The notes under the pieces were generated by a model that was not told the DNA's origin, did no database searches, and saw nothing but the letters and a program-made list of their open reading frames with translations. A DNA stretch of 8,383 nt, from the NCBI GenBank assembly GCA_002422785.1, contig DITK01000058.1, positions 1-8,383 of the forward strand, in the 5' to 3' direction. The translations under genes and the position numbers were made by a program. This DNA is from Francisellaceae bacterium UBA6186 (GTDB lineage Bacteria > Pseudomonadota > Gammaproteobacteria > UBA6186 > Azoamicaceae). Shown piece after piece: positions 1-6,132 of the stretch (position 1 is its first letter; each line of letters opens with the position of its first letter).

Positions 1-89
1 GGGAACAAACCTACTCCCACTCAATAAACACCGATTTACTAGAACAAGCATATATGCGGCTCTTAGAGCATTTAAAAAGTAGTGTGTAA
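1..89 (+). CDS. Tyrosine recombinase, C-terminal end only (5' part outside window)
   Basis: An open frame enters from the left edge (first full codon at base 3) and stops at TAA 87-89. The visible tail begins EQTYSHSINTDLLEQAY and ends in HLKSSV. A Tyr followed by Ser-His, then an amphipathic helix of the L..AY type, is what normally follows the nucleophilic tyrosine of tyrosine recombinases (compare the YTH segment of Xer proteins), so the Tyr at codon 12-14 is the likely catalytic residue. The gene reads towards the convergent restriction-modification gene that ends at 219. Bases 90-218 between the two stops hold no ORF and no clear GC-rich terminator. Only 28 codons are visible, so the family call is an inference from a short motif; another DNA-binding protein cannot be excluded. 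Confidence 0.5.
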   Translation, partial: EQTYSHSINTDLLEQAYMRLLEHLKSSV

Positions 90-218
90 CTTTTGTGCAT
101 ATCAACGTAACCTATTAACTTTTAATGAAAGTGAAAATAACGTTTAAAAACAAACACTGAATATCAATTTGGTTACACGCTGTGCAAGATAGTAAGTCTT
201 TATTAGAGTTCAATGTTG

Positions 219-3005
219 CTAAGCTTTAACTTTTCTCTTTTTAACTGGTGCGGAAGGAAGCAAACTTGTTAGTTCTTCATAACGCTTGAACAAGAATGCA
301 ACTCTGCTAGCATCGTCATCAGTACCTTTGTATCCAAATATCTTATCAACCACTTTGTTATTCGCAGTGTGTGCTTTAGCAAGTTCTACAGGCATTGTTA
401 AAGGATCATATAAATCAGCCAAACTAAATGCTGGGTATTTTTCTCTTGCATTTAAAATATCTTGTGCAGTTTTATTTACAGCTGCATCAGCTTCTTCACT
501 TACAGATTTAGGATAAGGAAAATTGTTATAAACGATTGTATTTGAGTAACTATAATCACTTTTCATTCTTCCGCACACTGCCCTCATCCAAGCCATATGC
601 ATAGAACTATTTAAAATAGCAAAACTACTAAGAGTGGCATTAGAAACAAAAAATATTTTATCGCCACAAATAGTAGAGTTGTTTAAATATGCAATAGGTA
701 TGTAAGCTCTGCGTTCACTACTTACTTTTGGTATCGCCAAGTACGTAGAAGAATTAGATATTCTAATTTCACCAAATCGTGTTGGGCTATTAGCTAGTGC
801 AACTGTGATTTCTTTTTTAGATGCAAGTCTCATTTTTCTTACAGCTTCAACACGCTCTAATACAAGTGGCATTTTCTTAAGCTCTGATGCAGAAATATTT
901 TCTAACCATAAACACCAACGATCAATTCCATTAATAAATTCATCACCCATTAAGTAACGCTTTATCCATTTTTCTGCACTAGGTTCTTTAATTAATAAAT
1001 CATTTTTTTCATCATCACTCAATAATAAATTTCCACCATCAACAGGGGAACTTCCCCTAGTCATTGTGGGCATACTTAAAATTAGTGGTGATTTTCTTTT
1101 TTCTAATAAAACGTTAGCAGCATCAACTAAGTAAGCATTGATTTGCTTTACTTTAACTTCAACAGGCTCTAATGCAATATCTGCATATGTATATATACGC
1201 TTAATATTTCTATCAAATTTTGCAAATCCAATAACAACACAATGAACAGCAGCAATTCCTTTGCCTTCATTACTCCATTTAAATGTTTTGTGCGCAAAGT
1301 TAATTTTTATTCCCTTAGCACTTAAACTACGCCAAAGTACTGCGGGCTGTTCACCCTGTGTAATACTGTTAGTTGAAACAAAAGCACATTCGATTAATTC
1401 ATTATTCTGTATGTAATTTGCAGCTTTTACGTACCAACCACAAACATAATCGAGAACACCTGCACCATGTAATTTACCAAATACAACTTCTAAATCTTCT
1501 TTCTGCTCTTTACTTTGTACGCTGTAACCAATAAATGGTGGATTTCCCAACACATAACTACATTTAAGTGCTGATAAAACATCATCCCAGTCAATACGTA
1601 AGGCATTATTAACTGTAATTTGAGGTGTGGCAGTTAAAGGAATAGTTGCACGTGTCGTACCAAAATACTTTGCTGCCTGCTCATTTTGTTGATGATCTGT
1701 TATGTATAGAGCAACACGAGCGATATGTGCAGCAGCTTCATCTATTTCAATACCATAAAACTGTGTAAGATTGACACGGCATAGAGTTGAAACATCAAGT
1801 AACCCTCGCCTCTTATTTAATTCAAATAATTCAGCAATTACATCATTTTCTAATTTTCTTAGTTCTCTGTATGCAATAACAAGAAAATTACCACAACCAC
1901 AAGCTGGGTCAAAAAATGTAAGGGTTGGCAATTTATCGTAAAGAGTTTTAAGCTTTGTTTTATTATTCTTTGCCGTTTCAAATTCAGCTCTTAGTGTTTC
2001 TAAAAACAACGGATTAATAACACGAAGAATATTACGTTCGCTAGTGTAATGTGCACCTAACTCTCTTCTTGTAGCTTGACGTGTTTCGTGCGTTGCATGT
2101 TCCTCAAGTACACCTTGAAACATTGCACCAAATATTGCAGGACTAATTGCACTCCAATCAAGCGTTGCACACGTAAGTAATAACTCTCTCAACTCACTAT
2201 TAAAAACTGGTATACGTGTACGTTCTTCAAACAAGCTACCGTTAACATACGGAAATGCTGCAAGAGTGTCATCTAACGTACTTTGCCTATCAGCATCATT
2301 AGTATTTAAGATGTCAAAAAGTTCGTTTAGTTTTTGCCCAGTATCACTACCATCAGCTTTAGCATTTTCAACAAATCTTCTAAAGCGTCCGTTATCACCA
2401 AAAATGTTTGTGTCATCTGCAAACAAGCAAAACAACAAACGAGTTAAGAAAACTTCTAAGTCACGACCTTTAAAATTAATTCGTATTAGTGCTTCATGCA
2501 ATCTACTAATTGCATACGCCGCGTTACGATTGATTGGCGTTTCCTCGACAATTGCTGTCTGCTCATCACCATATAAAAATTTAAACCAACTACCATGTTT
2601 TGGTAATTCAGCTAGCGTTGTTTCATGTGTTTCATTAGCAGCAAGATCATGTAGGACAATACGTGAAAAGTCACTGGTAATTATGTACTTGGGACGCTCC
2701 TCTGGTTTTAGTGCAAGAAAATATTCTTGTGCTTGCTCGTAAGCTATGCCCAAGTCCTTGCCCTTACTCTTATGCTCAACAATCAGCAAGCCTGGTATAA
2801 AGCTATCAATGCGACCTAAGTTGCCATCCAACTTACGTACTTGCTGTTCAAATACAGTCACCTCTGCGGCACTAATACCAAAGCAGTTATAAAAGCTTGC
2901 CCAAAACATCTGTGCTTGCCGTTGCTCGTTCTCAGCTGTTTTGAACTGTTTGGCAAATTTCTGCAAACGTGTTTTTACTTCTGTGCTTGATAGTCGTGCT
3001 GTCAT
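219..3005 (-). CDS. MmeI-like type IIL restriction-modification enzyme (fused nuclease, adenine methyltransferase and target recognition)
   Basis: Single-chain restriction-modification protein of 928 aa, close to MmeI (about 920 aa). Numbered from the chosen start, the N-terminal nuclease part holds D67 then E77-H-K79, the PD-(D/E)xK pattern followed by the SKGKDL...AYEQA segment typical of MmeI relatives. A helical linker follows. The N6-adenine methyltransferase has motif X (GAHYTSERN, about 318), motif I DPACGCGNFL (366-375), an acidic motif II region (GIEIDEAAA, about 418) and catalytic NPPF (488-491). The target-recognition region spans about 590-830, with RWCLWL near 696 and GRMKSDYSYS near 812, then a helical C-terminus. 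Enzymes of this family cut and methylate with the same chain and protect by methylating one strand. ATG at 3005 is preferred over an in-frame ATG at 3029 because GAGGG (3015-3011) lies 5 bases upstream, whereas the 3029 start lies within the promoter. The gene is intact. Its recognition sequence cannot be read by eye. Confidence 0.93.
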   Translation of the reverse strand: MTARLSSTEVKTRLQKFAKQFKTAENEQRQAQMFWASFYNCFGISAAEVTVFEQQVRKLDGNLGRIDSFIPGLLIVEHKSKGKDLGIAYEQAQEYFLALKPEERPKYIITSDFSRIVLHDLAANETHETTLAELPKHGSWFKFLYGDEQTAIVEETPINRNAAYAISRLHEALIRINFKGRDLEVFLTRLLFCLFADDTNIFGDNGRFRRFVENAKADGSDTGQKLNELFDILNTNDADRQSTLDDTLAAFPYVNGSLFEERTRIPVFNSELRELLLTCATLDWSAISPAIFGAMFQGVLEEHATHETRQATRRELGAHYTSERNILRVINPLFLETLRAEFETAKNNKTKLKTLYDKLPTLTFFDPACGCGNFLVIAYRELRKLENDVIAELFELNKRRGLLDVSTLCRVNLTQFYGIEIDEAAAHIARVALYITDHQQNEQAAKYFGTTRATIPLTATPQITVNNALRIDWDDVLSALKCSYVLGNPPFIGYSVQSKEQKEDLEVVFGKLHGAGVLDYVCGWYVKAANYIQNNELIECAFVSTNSITQGEQPAVLWRSLSAKGIKINFAHKTFKWSNEGKGIAAVHCVVIGFAKFDRNIKRIYTYADIALEPVEVKVKQINAYLVDAANVLLEKRKSPLILSMPTMTRGSSPVDGGNLLLSDDEKNDLLIKEPSAEKWIKRYLMGDEFINGIDRWCLWLENISASELKKMPLVLERVEAVRKMRLASKKEITVALANSPTRFGEIRISNSSTYLAIPKVSSERRAYIPIAYLNNSTICGDKIFFVSNATLSSFAILNSSMHMAWMRAVCGRMKSDYSYSNTIVYNNFPYPKSVSEEADAAVNKTAQDILNAREKYPAFSLADLYDPLTMPVELAKAHTANNKVVDKIFGYKGTDDDASRVAFLFKRYEELTSLLPSAPVKKRKVKA

Positions 3006-3015
3006 GTTTACCCTC

Positions 3016-3044
3016 TTGTCTCGTATCACTATAGCCGCTATAGT
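3016..3044 (+). promoter_or_regulatory. Predicted sigma70-like promoter of the three-gene operon
   Basis: TTGTCT (3016-3021) and TATAGT (3039-3044) are separated by 17 bases, matching a -35/-10 pair. The transcript would start near 3051, giving a leader of about 34 bases before the ATG at 3085. That leader carries AGGAG at 3073-3077, 7 bases before the ATG. Confidence 0.45.
3028..3044. promoter_or_regulatory. 17-bp perfect palindrome between divergent genes (candidate operator)
   Basis: ACTATAGC-C-GCTATAGT is a perfect inverted repeat of two 8-bp arms around one central base. It sits between the restriction-modification gene and the + strand three-gene operon. Each arm contains the proposed -10 box of one of the two divergent promoters, so a dimeric regulator bound here would block both. 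Placement and symmetry resemble operators of restriction-modification control proteins, but the sequence does not match a C-box that I recognise and no obvious helix-turn-helix controller is encoded in the window. Operator function is inferred. Confidence 0.55.
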
Positions 3045-3057
3045 AGTTTTGTGACAA
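3028..3057 (-). promoter_or_regulatory. Predicted sigma70-like promoter of the restriction-modification gene
   Basis: Read on the - strand, TTGTCA (3057-3052) and TATAGT (3033-3028) are separated by 18 bases. Transcription would start near 3021 with a leader of only about 16 bases before the ATG at 3005. This promoter faces and overlaps the + strand promoter, and both -10 boxes lie in the same palindrome. Confidence 0.45.
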
Positions 3058-3084
3058 TTTTTTTATGTATACAGGAGATATGAA

Positions 3085-3384
3085 ATGGCAACGCGTAAAC
3101 CACGTACTTCAAAAACAAGTGATGAACTTAAGAAAGAGCTTGAAGCAGCTAAGAGAAAAATTGCAGATCTCGAAAAACGTGCATATGCAGAAGAACTTAC
3201 AGAGCTAATTAAATCAACTAATATTGTCGCTGATTTTACAAAAATAAAAAGCAAAGTTAAAGACATTAAACCAGTTGCAATTTTACAAGCCATCGCAAGT
3301 GCTGTTGGTTTAAAACGAGTACAGATAGTAGAACCTGAACCTGTCAAGCGTAAGCCACGTTCACCTAAAACAGGCACAAAGTAA
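3085..3384 (+). CDS. Small coiled-coil protein with basic RKPR termini, function unknown
   Basis: 99 aa, first gene of the operon divergent from the restriction-modification gene, with strong AGGAG 7 bases before the ATG. Residues about 12-42 have the heptad-like, Lys/Glu-rich pattern of a coiled coil (DELKKELEAAKRKIADLEKR). A second helical part (about 45-80) contains a hydrophobic patch around AILQAIASAVGL. Both ends are basic and carry the same tetrapeptide: RKPR at 4-7 and again at 89-92. Such Pro/Arg/Lys patches resemble AT-hook-like minor-groove contacts, and coiled coil plus basic tail recalls small nucleoid-associated or dimeric DNA-binding proteins. I do not recognise a family. It overlaps the next gene by one base (TAATG), so the two are probably translationally coupled. 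A role as regulator or DNA-bound partner of the neighbouring enzyme is inference. Confidence 0.75.
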   Translation: MATRKPRTSKTSDELKKELEAAKRKIADLEKRAYAEELTELIKSTNIVADFTKIKSKVKDIKPVAILQAIASAVGLKRVQIVEPEPVKRKPRSPKTGTK

Positions 3385-3740
3385 TGGCGGCGCAACGTAG
3401 GAAACTCACGTTGCGTGAGCAAATATTTAACGAAAAAGTTAAAGCATGGAATTTATATAACAGTATGCAAGTTCAAAAGGTACTTGAACATACAAGCAGA
3501 GATGAACAAGATGAAATCAACTATACCTATAAAAAAATATACAAATACTGGGGGGGCGTTGAATTTGTTAATTGGTTACGTGCTGTATATAAAATATGCA
3601 GAGACAGAAACAAGAATATCGAAAACATCATCATCTTAAATTTACCTAAAAGAACAGATAGTGATGCAGTGAAAATTCATAACTTAAAAGTTATTGCAAA
3701 GCAGATGGGTTTGGATGTAACTATTACTAAAAATTCTTAA
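3384..3740 (+). CDS. Hypothetical protein, translationally coupled to the upstream coiled-coil gene
   Basis: 118 aa. Its ATG (3384-3386) shares its A with the TAA of the preceding gene. It has no clear Shine-Dalgarno of its own, so re-initiation after the upstream gene is likely. The protein is basic and mostly helical by appearance, with an aromatic-rich centre (YKKIYKYWGGVEFVNW, about 49-64) and a more alternating alpha/beta-like C-terminus (NIIILNLPKRTDSD at 81-94, then a helix and a short strand). There is no signal peptide, membrane span or recognisable catalytic motif. The W-G-G codons contain a run of seven G (3550-3556), unusual in such AT-rich DNA; a one-base slip there would shift the frame and truncate the protein. 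Function is unknown; context suggests it works with the flanking genes. Confidence 0.72.
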   Translation: MAAQRRKLTLREQIFNEKVKAWNLYNSMQVQKVLEHTSRDEQDEINYTYKKIYKYWGGVEFVNWLRAVYKICRDRNKNIENIIILNLPKRTDSDAVKIHNLKVIAKQMGLDVTITKNS

Positions 3741-3754
3741 ATTTAATTCTTAAT

Positions 3755-3765
3755 TTGGTTACCAA
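3755..3765. repeat. 11-bp inverted repeat just before the start of the 229-aa gene
   Basis: TTGGT-T-ACCAA is a perfect 5-bp inverted repeat around one base, ending one base before the ATG at 3767. It occupies the place where a ribosome-binding site would be expected, and no AGG-type site is present. A near copy, GGTTACCAA, occurs at 6674-6682 in the gap before the 64-aa gene. It could be an operator, but it is short enough to be chance. Confidence 0.25.
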
Positions 3766-3766
3766 C

Positions 3767-4456
3767 ATGCTTGATACAACATCATATGCTGATAAGTTAC
3801 CTCAAACACTTAATGAAACTCTAAAAGAGTTTACTGCTGGTGAATGTGTAATGGTTAGAAAAACAAAAGACAATGACAAGCGTAAAGGTAAATCAGGTAA
3901 TTGTCACATTAATGTACAAAACTGTATAGATATAGAAGGTGGAAACTCAGTAAGTGGTTGGCTACTAAAACGAGATCAAAAACTTATTGATAAAGATATG
4001 TATGCTTGGAATTTTCACAGTGTTTGGGAAAAACCTGACGGGAAATTACTTGATGTAACTGAAGATAAAAATTATATTGGTAGAGATAAAAGTATATTCG
4101 TACCAGATAGCTATAGAAAACCTGATTTAATTAAAGGTTTATCTTTTAACAGCTTTATTATTTTTACTAATCATGCGTTTACAAAGTATTACGGCAATGC
4201 TATTGGTAAAGACTTAATTTCAAACAAAATATATTGGTGTGACAATACACTTACAAATTTAATTGAAAAAGATAAACATAGTGGTGAATATCTTTTACTT
4301 AAAAATTACCCAAATAATTTAAAAAAGATGTGTGATCAATATGAATTTGATTACATAGATGGAAAATTCATTGCTCGTGCAGGAAGCAAATACGAAGGTA
4401 TGGATGGTTTACCAATACAAGCTATATTTGATTACAACTTAAAATTGAGAGCATAG
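3767..4456 (+). CDS. Uncharacterised protein with Cys-His-Asp (papain-like) signature
   Basis: 229 aa from ATG 3767. An in-frame TTG at 3755 would add four residues and has no better ribosome site; neither start has a clear Shine-Dalgarno. The core runs SGNCHINV (Cys46), GGNSVSGW (about 59-65), AWNFHSVW (His84) and PDGKLLDVT (Asp96). Cys followed by Asn-Val, then GG..V.GW, then an H-x-V-W strand and G.L.DVT is a pattern I have seen in uncharacterised phage and bacterial proteins, and it gives a Cys-His-Asp set in the order of papain-fold peptidases, transglutaminases or acyltransferases. The remaining 130 residues are Lys/Asn/Tyr-rich with no recognised domain. The gene starts 26 bases after the previous stop and probably belongs to the same operon. 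It ends 16 bases before the convergent recombinase gene. Enzyme activity is inferred. Confidence 0.78.
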   Translation: MLDTTSYADKLPQTLNETLKEFTAGECVMVRKTKDNDKRKGKSGNCHINVQNCIDIEGGNSVSGWLLKRDQKLIDKDMYAWNFHSVWEKPDGKLLDVTEDKNYIGRDKSIFVPDSYRKPDLIKGLSFNSFIIFTNHAFTKYYGNAIGKDLISNKIYWCDNTLTNLIEKDKHSGEYLLLKNYPNNLKKMCDQYEFDYIDGKFIARAGSKYEGMDGLPIQAIFDYNLKLRA

Positions 4457-4472
4457 CTTAATTTTTATTAAA

Positions 4473-5048
4473 TTAAATTAATTCCACTGCACGCCTTTGC
4501 ATAGCCTCGTTAACATCTATATAGACCTGAGTTGTAGAAATATTGGCATGGCGAGCAAGCGACATTAATACGCGAACACCAACGCCCTTCTCAGCTAAGT
4601 TAGTAATAAAAGTACGTCTACCACTATGACTACTTGCGCCATTTATACCTGCTCGTTTGTATAGATAATGAAAATGTTGCGTTAGCGTGTTAGCTGTAAA
4701 TCCTTCACCACCCTTCTTCTGTGTATAAATCAACTTGTCTTGCTTGTTAATACATGGAACTTGTGCAATGTAAGATTGCAATTCTTTACGTAGCTTTTCA
4801 CTAACAAATACTGTTCCAGTCTTGCTACCTTTTGTTTGTTCTGCACTTAAGTAAATTTCACCTTTTACTTTATCCTCATCGTCAAGTACATCGCCATAAC
4901 GCAAACTAGCAACTTCTTTGCTACGTAATCCTGCGTAAAAAGTTAAAAGTAATGCAATACGATTTCTATGCGAATGATTACGTGTTGCAACATAATCCAA
5001 TACCTTTCGTATTTCCTGTGCTGTTAGTGTTTTTGCTTGCTTTGACAT
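4473..5048 (-). CDS. Small tyrosine recombinase (catalytic domain only)
   Basis: 191 aa, about the size of FimB/FimE-type recombinases, lacking the N-terminal arm-binding part and nearly all of a core-binding domain. All catalytic residues are visible: Arg42 (GLRSKE), Lys73 (TKGSKTG), His141 and Arg144 (HSGRR), His167 (ARHANI) and nucleophile Tyr176 (TTQVYIDV). The start at 5048 has AGGAG 7 bases upstream. An in-frame ATG at 5138 with a weaker AAGGAA would add 30 basic residues (MIQNNNKKVAENK...). I prefer 5048, because the protein then begins MSKQAKTLT, as I recall for relatives. Small recombinases of this kind catalyse inversion, resolution or integration of short DNA segments. The AT-rich 16-base gap to the convergent 229-aa gene holds no strong terminator. 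Upstream lies a 480-bp gap full of inverted repeats, which may contain its target site. Confidence 0.88.
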   Translation of the reverse strand: MSKQAKTLTAQEIRKVLDYVATRNHSHRNRIALLLTFYAGLRSKEVASLRYGDVLDDEDKVKGEIYLSAEQTKGSKTGTVFVSEKLRKELQSYIAQVPCINKQDKLIYTQKKGGEGFTANTLTQHFHYLYKRAGINGASSHSGRRTFITNLAEKGVGVRVLMSLARHANISTTQVYIDVNEAMQRRAVELI

Positions 5049-5184
5049 TAATGCTCTCCTAAATGTAAGCTTTTGTATGTCTAAAGCATATTTTCTTTGT
5101 TTGTTTTCTGCGACCTTTTTATTGTTATTTTGTATCATTGCAATTTCCTTAATTAATTCAACAACTTAATGCTCCACTTACAAT

Positions 5185-5218
5185 AAAATCAAAGCTTTTG
5201 TGTATTAGCTTTGGTTTT
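5185..5218. terminator. Probable bidirectional intrinsic terminator
   Basis: A 12-bp stem, AAAATCAAAGCT (5185-5196) with AGCTTTGGTTTT (5207-5218), includes one G-T wobble and closes a 10-base loop. Because the arms are A-rich and T-rich, a T tract follows the core stem in both directions (GGTTTTTA on +, GATTTTATT on -). It lies between the HUH gene and the small recombinase, both on the - strand, so it may end transcription from the HUH gene and separate the two units. The core is only 7 bp with two G-C pairs. Confidence 0.45.
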
Positions 5219-5249
5219 TACTAAATTGATGCATGTTGTCTATCTCCCA

Positions 5250-5262
5250 CAGCTTCAAGCTG
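5250..5262. repeat. 13-bp perfect palindrome
   Basis: CAGCTT-C-AAGCTG is a perfect inverted repeat around one base. Its right half (CAAGCTG, 5256-5262) is also the outer end of the larger inverted repeat that closes with CAGCTTG at 5352-5358, so the same bases could pair in two alternative ways. Confidence 0.5.
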
Positions 5263-5358
5263 GCGCTGTAATACGCTGTGTACGCTATTAGTCCATTTTC
5301 CTGTTATACATACACTCAGTTAGCGTTTATCTACGTTTACAGCGTGTATTGCAGCTTG
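5256..5358. repeat. Imperfect long inverted repeat with CGCTGT units
   Basis: The left arm (5256-5289) begins CAAGCTG and carries CGCTGT at 5264-5269 and 5274-5279, then CGCTA at 5283-5287. The right arm, read on the other strand, begins CAAGCTG (5358-5352), then AATAC with CGCTGT (5344-5339), and later CGCTA (5325-5321). The two arms therefore show similar motifs in the same order, with gaps, around a centre near 5290-5318. The roughly 10-bp spacing of units on the left recalls iterons or binding sites on one DNA face. It may be a recombinase or Rep binding site; it does not match integron attC core boxes that I can recognise. Confidence 0.35.
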
Positions 5359-5468
5359 TATCAGTGTTGTTGTTTTATATTTACTTGCTGACTTTGTTGT
5401 TAGTATTTTTAACTTGTATTGTTCTGTAAGTATTAGTTAGTTTATTTTATTTAGGCAAAGCTTCGCTA

Positions 5469-5492
5469 ATTAAAGCTTAAACAAGCTTTAAT
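5469..5492. repeat. Perfect 10-bp hairpin with 4-base loop
   Basis: ATTAAAGCTT (5469-5478) and AAGCTTTAAT (5483-5492) are exact reverse complements around AAAC. It lies 38 bases beyond the stop of the HUH gene in its direction of transcription. It lacks a following T tract, so it is a weak candidate terminator. A hairpin with a small loop beside a HUH endonuclease gene is also the shape of a nicking site. A further AAAGCTT copy lies at 5457-5463. Confidence 0.45.
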
Positions 5493-5529
5493 GCAATCAG
5501 CAAAAGACAAACGTGGTCAGTAATGCTGT

Positions 5530-6057
5530 TTAAGATAGTTGCCATAACACGTTGTCCGTGTCATGCGTTCCAACTTCTTTTGTAATGTATTCCATCCAAC
5601 CGCTATCAGCTAAGTCAACTTTGTACTGTTCGTCAATCTCACAAACATGCATCTTAGCTTCACGTACCAAAGCATCAACTTGGTTTAGTGCTATATGACT
5701 TGGTAAATTACCAATAGCCAAATGTAGGTGTAAATTTTTGCTACTTCGCTGCCCTTCCACCACAACAAAGTAATTTAATTTCTTTCCATACTTTTCAGCT
5801 GCACGTTTACCAAATACTTCTCTATTCAGCTTTTGTGTAAATCGCTTTGCAACCCTATCGCAATCACTTCTTTGTAGCTTTTCAATATAAACACCATTAG
5901 CATTTTTTATACTTGAATGTTGCTTTAAGGTGAGTGTTAAAGCGATTGGGTATTGCTTGTGAAGAGAAGATGCAAATGACCTTACAGCTTGTTTGACTGT
6001 TGGTGTTGCATTTGGTTTATATGCGGTTTTATTGCGAATATCTGCTAGTGTGTACAT
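5530..6057 (-). CDS. Small HUH endonuclease, rolling-circle replication initiator-like
   Basis: 175 aa. Three motifs occur in the order of HUH Rep proteins: a hydrophobic strand with Thr (ALTLTLK, 39-45; motif I), metal-binding His110-Leu-His112 in NLHLHLAIG (motif II, HUH) and Trp154..Tyr157..Lys160 in GWMEYITKE (motif III, with the Tyr as probable nucleophile and YxxK spacing). Proteins of this type nick one strand at a hairpin and stay linked to the 5' end by the tyrosine, starting rolling-circle replication, transfer or transposition. At 175 aa it is about nuclease-domain size; no helicase domain is present. ATG 6057 is the only usable start, but no Shine-Dalgarno precedes it, so translation may be weak or leaderless. 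It is divergent from the DUF6641-like gene, and the structured region 5219-5529 lies just downstream. Whether it replicates the element, a satellite or a plasmid remnant cannot be decided here. Confidence 0.75.
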   Translation of the reverse strand: MYTLADIRNKTAYKPNATPTVKQAVRSFASSLHKQYPIALTLTLKQHSSIKNANGVYIEKLQRSDCDRVAKRFTQKLNREVFGKRAAEKYGKKLNYFVVVEGQRSSKNLHLHLAIGNLPSHIALNQVDALVREAKMHVCEIDEQYKVDLADSGWMEYITKEVGTHDTDNVLWQLS

Positions 6058-6132
6058 GCAGTTATTTATGCGAAACCAAATAAAAGCAGAAATTTTTAAG
6101 AAGGTCGCATTGATCGTAAATTCCTAATATAG

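Larger units (their letters stand above)
5219..5529. other. Gene-free structured region between the small recombinase and the HUH gene
   Basis: 311 bases without a convincing gene; the longest + strand ORF with ATG is 20 codons (5229-5291) and lacks a ribosome site. The region is instead rich in inverted repeats: a 13-bp palindrome at 5250-5262, a larger imperfect inverted repeat at 5256-5358 with repeated CGCTGT/CGCTA units, and a 10-bp stem hairpin at 5469-5492. Lying downstream of a HUH endonuclease gene and upstream of a small recombinase gene, it could be a rolling-circle origin or a recombination site. A structured RNA is also possible. No known origin nick sequence is recognised. Confidence 0.4.

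Noticed and set aside
286..742. Open frames on + opposite the restriction-modification gene (also near 2266-2742)
   Set aside because: They are shadows of the well-supported 928-aa gene, without ribosome sites or recognisable motifs.
3063..3422. 119-codon open frame on - across the coiled-coil gene
   Set aside because: It is antisense to a gene with a strong ribosome site. Its low-complexity Ser/Leu translation is typical of a reverse-strand shadow.
166..3762. AATTTGGTTAC at 166-176 and 3752-3762, bracketing the restriction-modification block as possible att sites
   Set aside because: An 11-bp AT-rich match is not significant here, and similar GGTTAC strings also occur inside coding sequence (about 3585).
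5229..5291. A 20-codon ATG-initiated ORF on + in the structured gap
   Set aside because: It has no ribosome-binding site and runs through the palindrome and repeated CGCTGT units, so it is probably incidental.
5250..5358. Integron attC site or CRISPR repeats
   Set aside because: No matching attC core boxes at the ends of the inverted repeat, and no regular repeat-spacer spacing.
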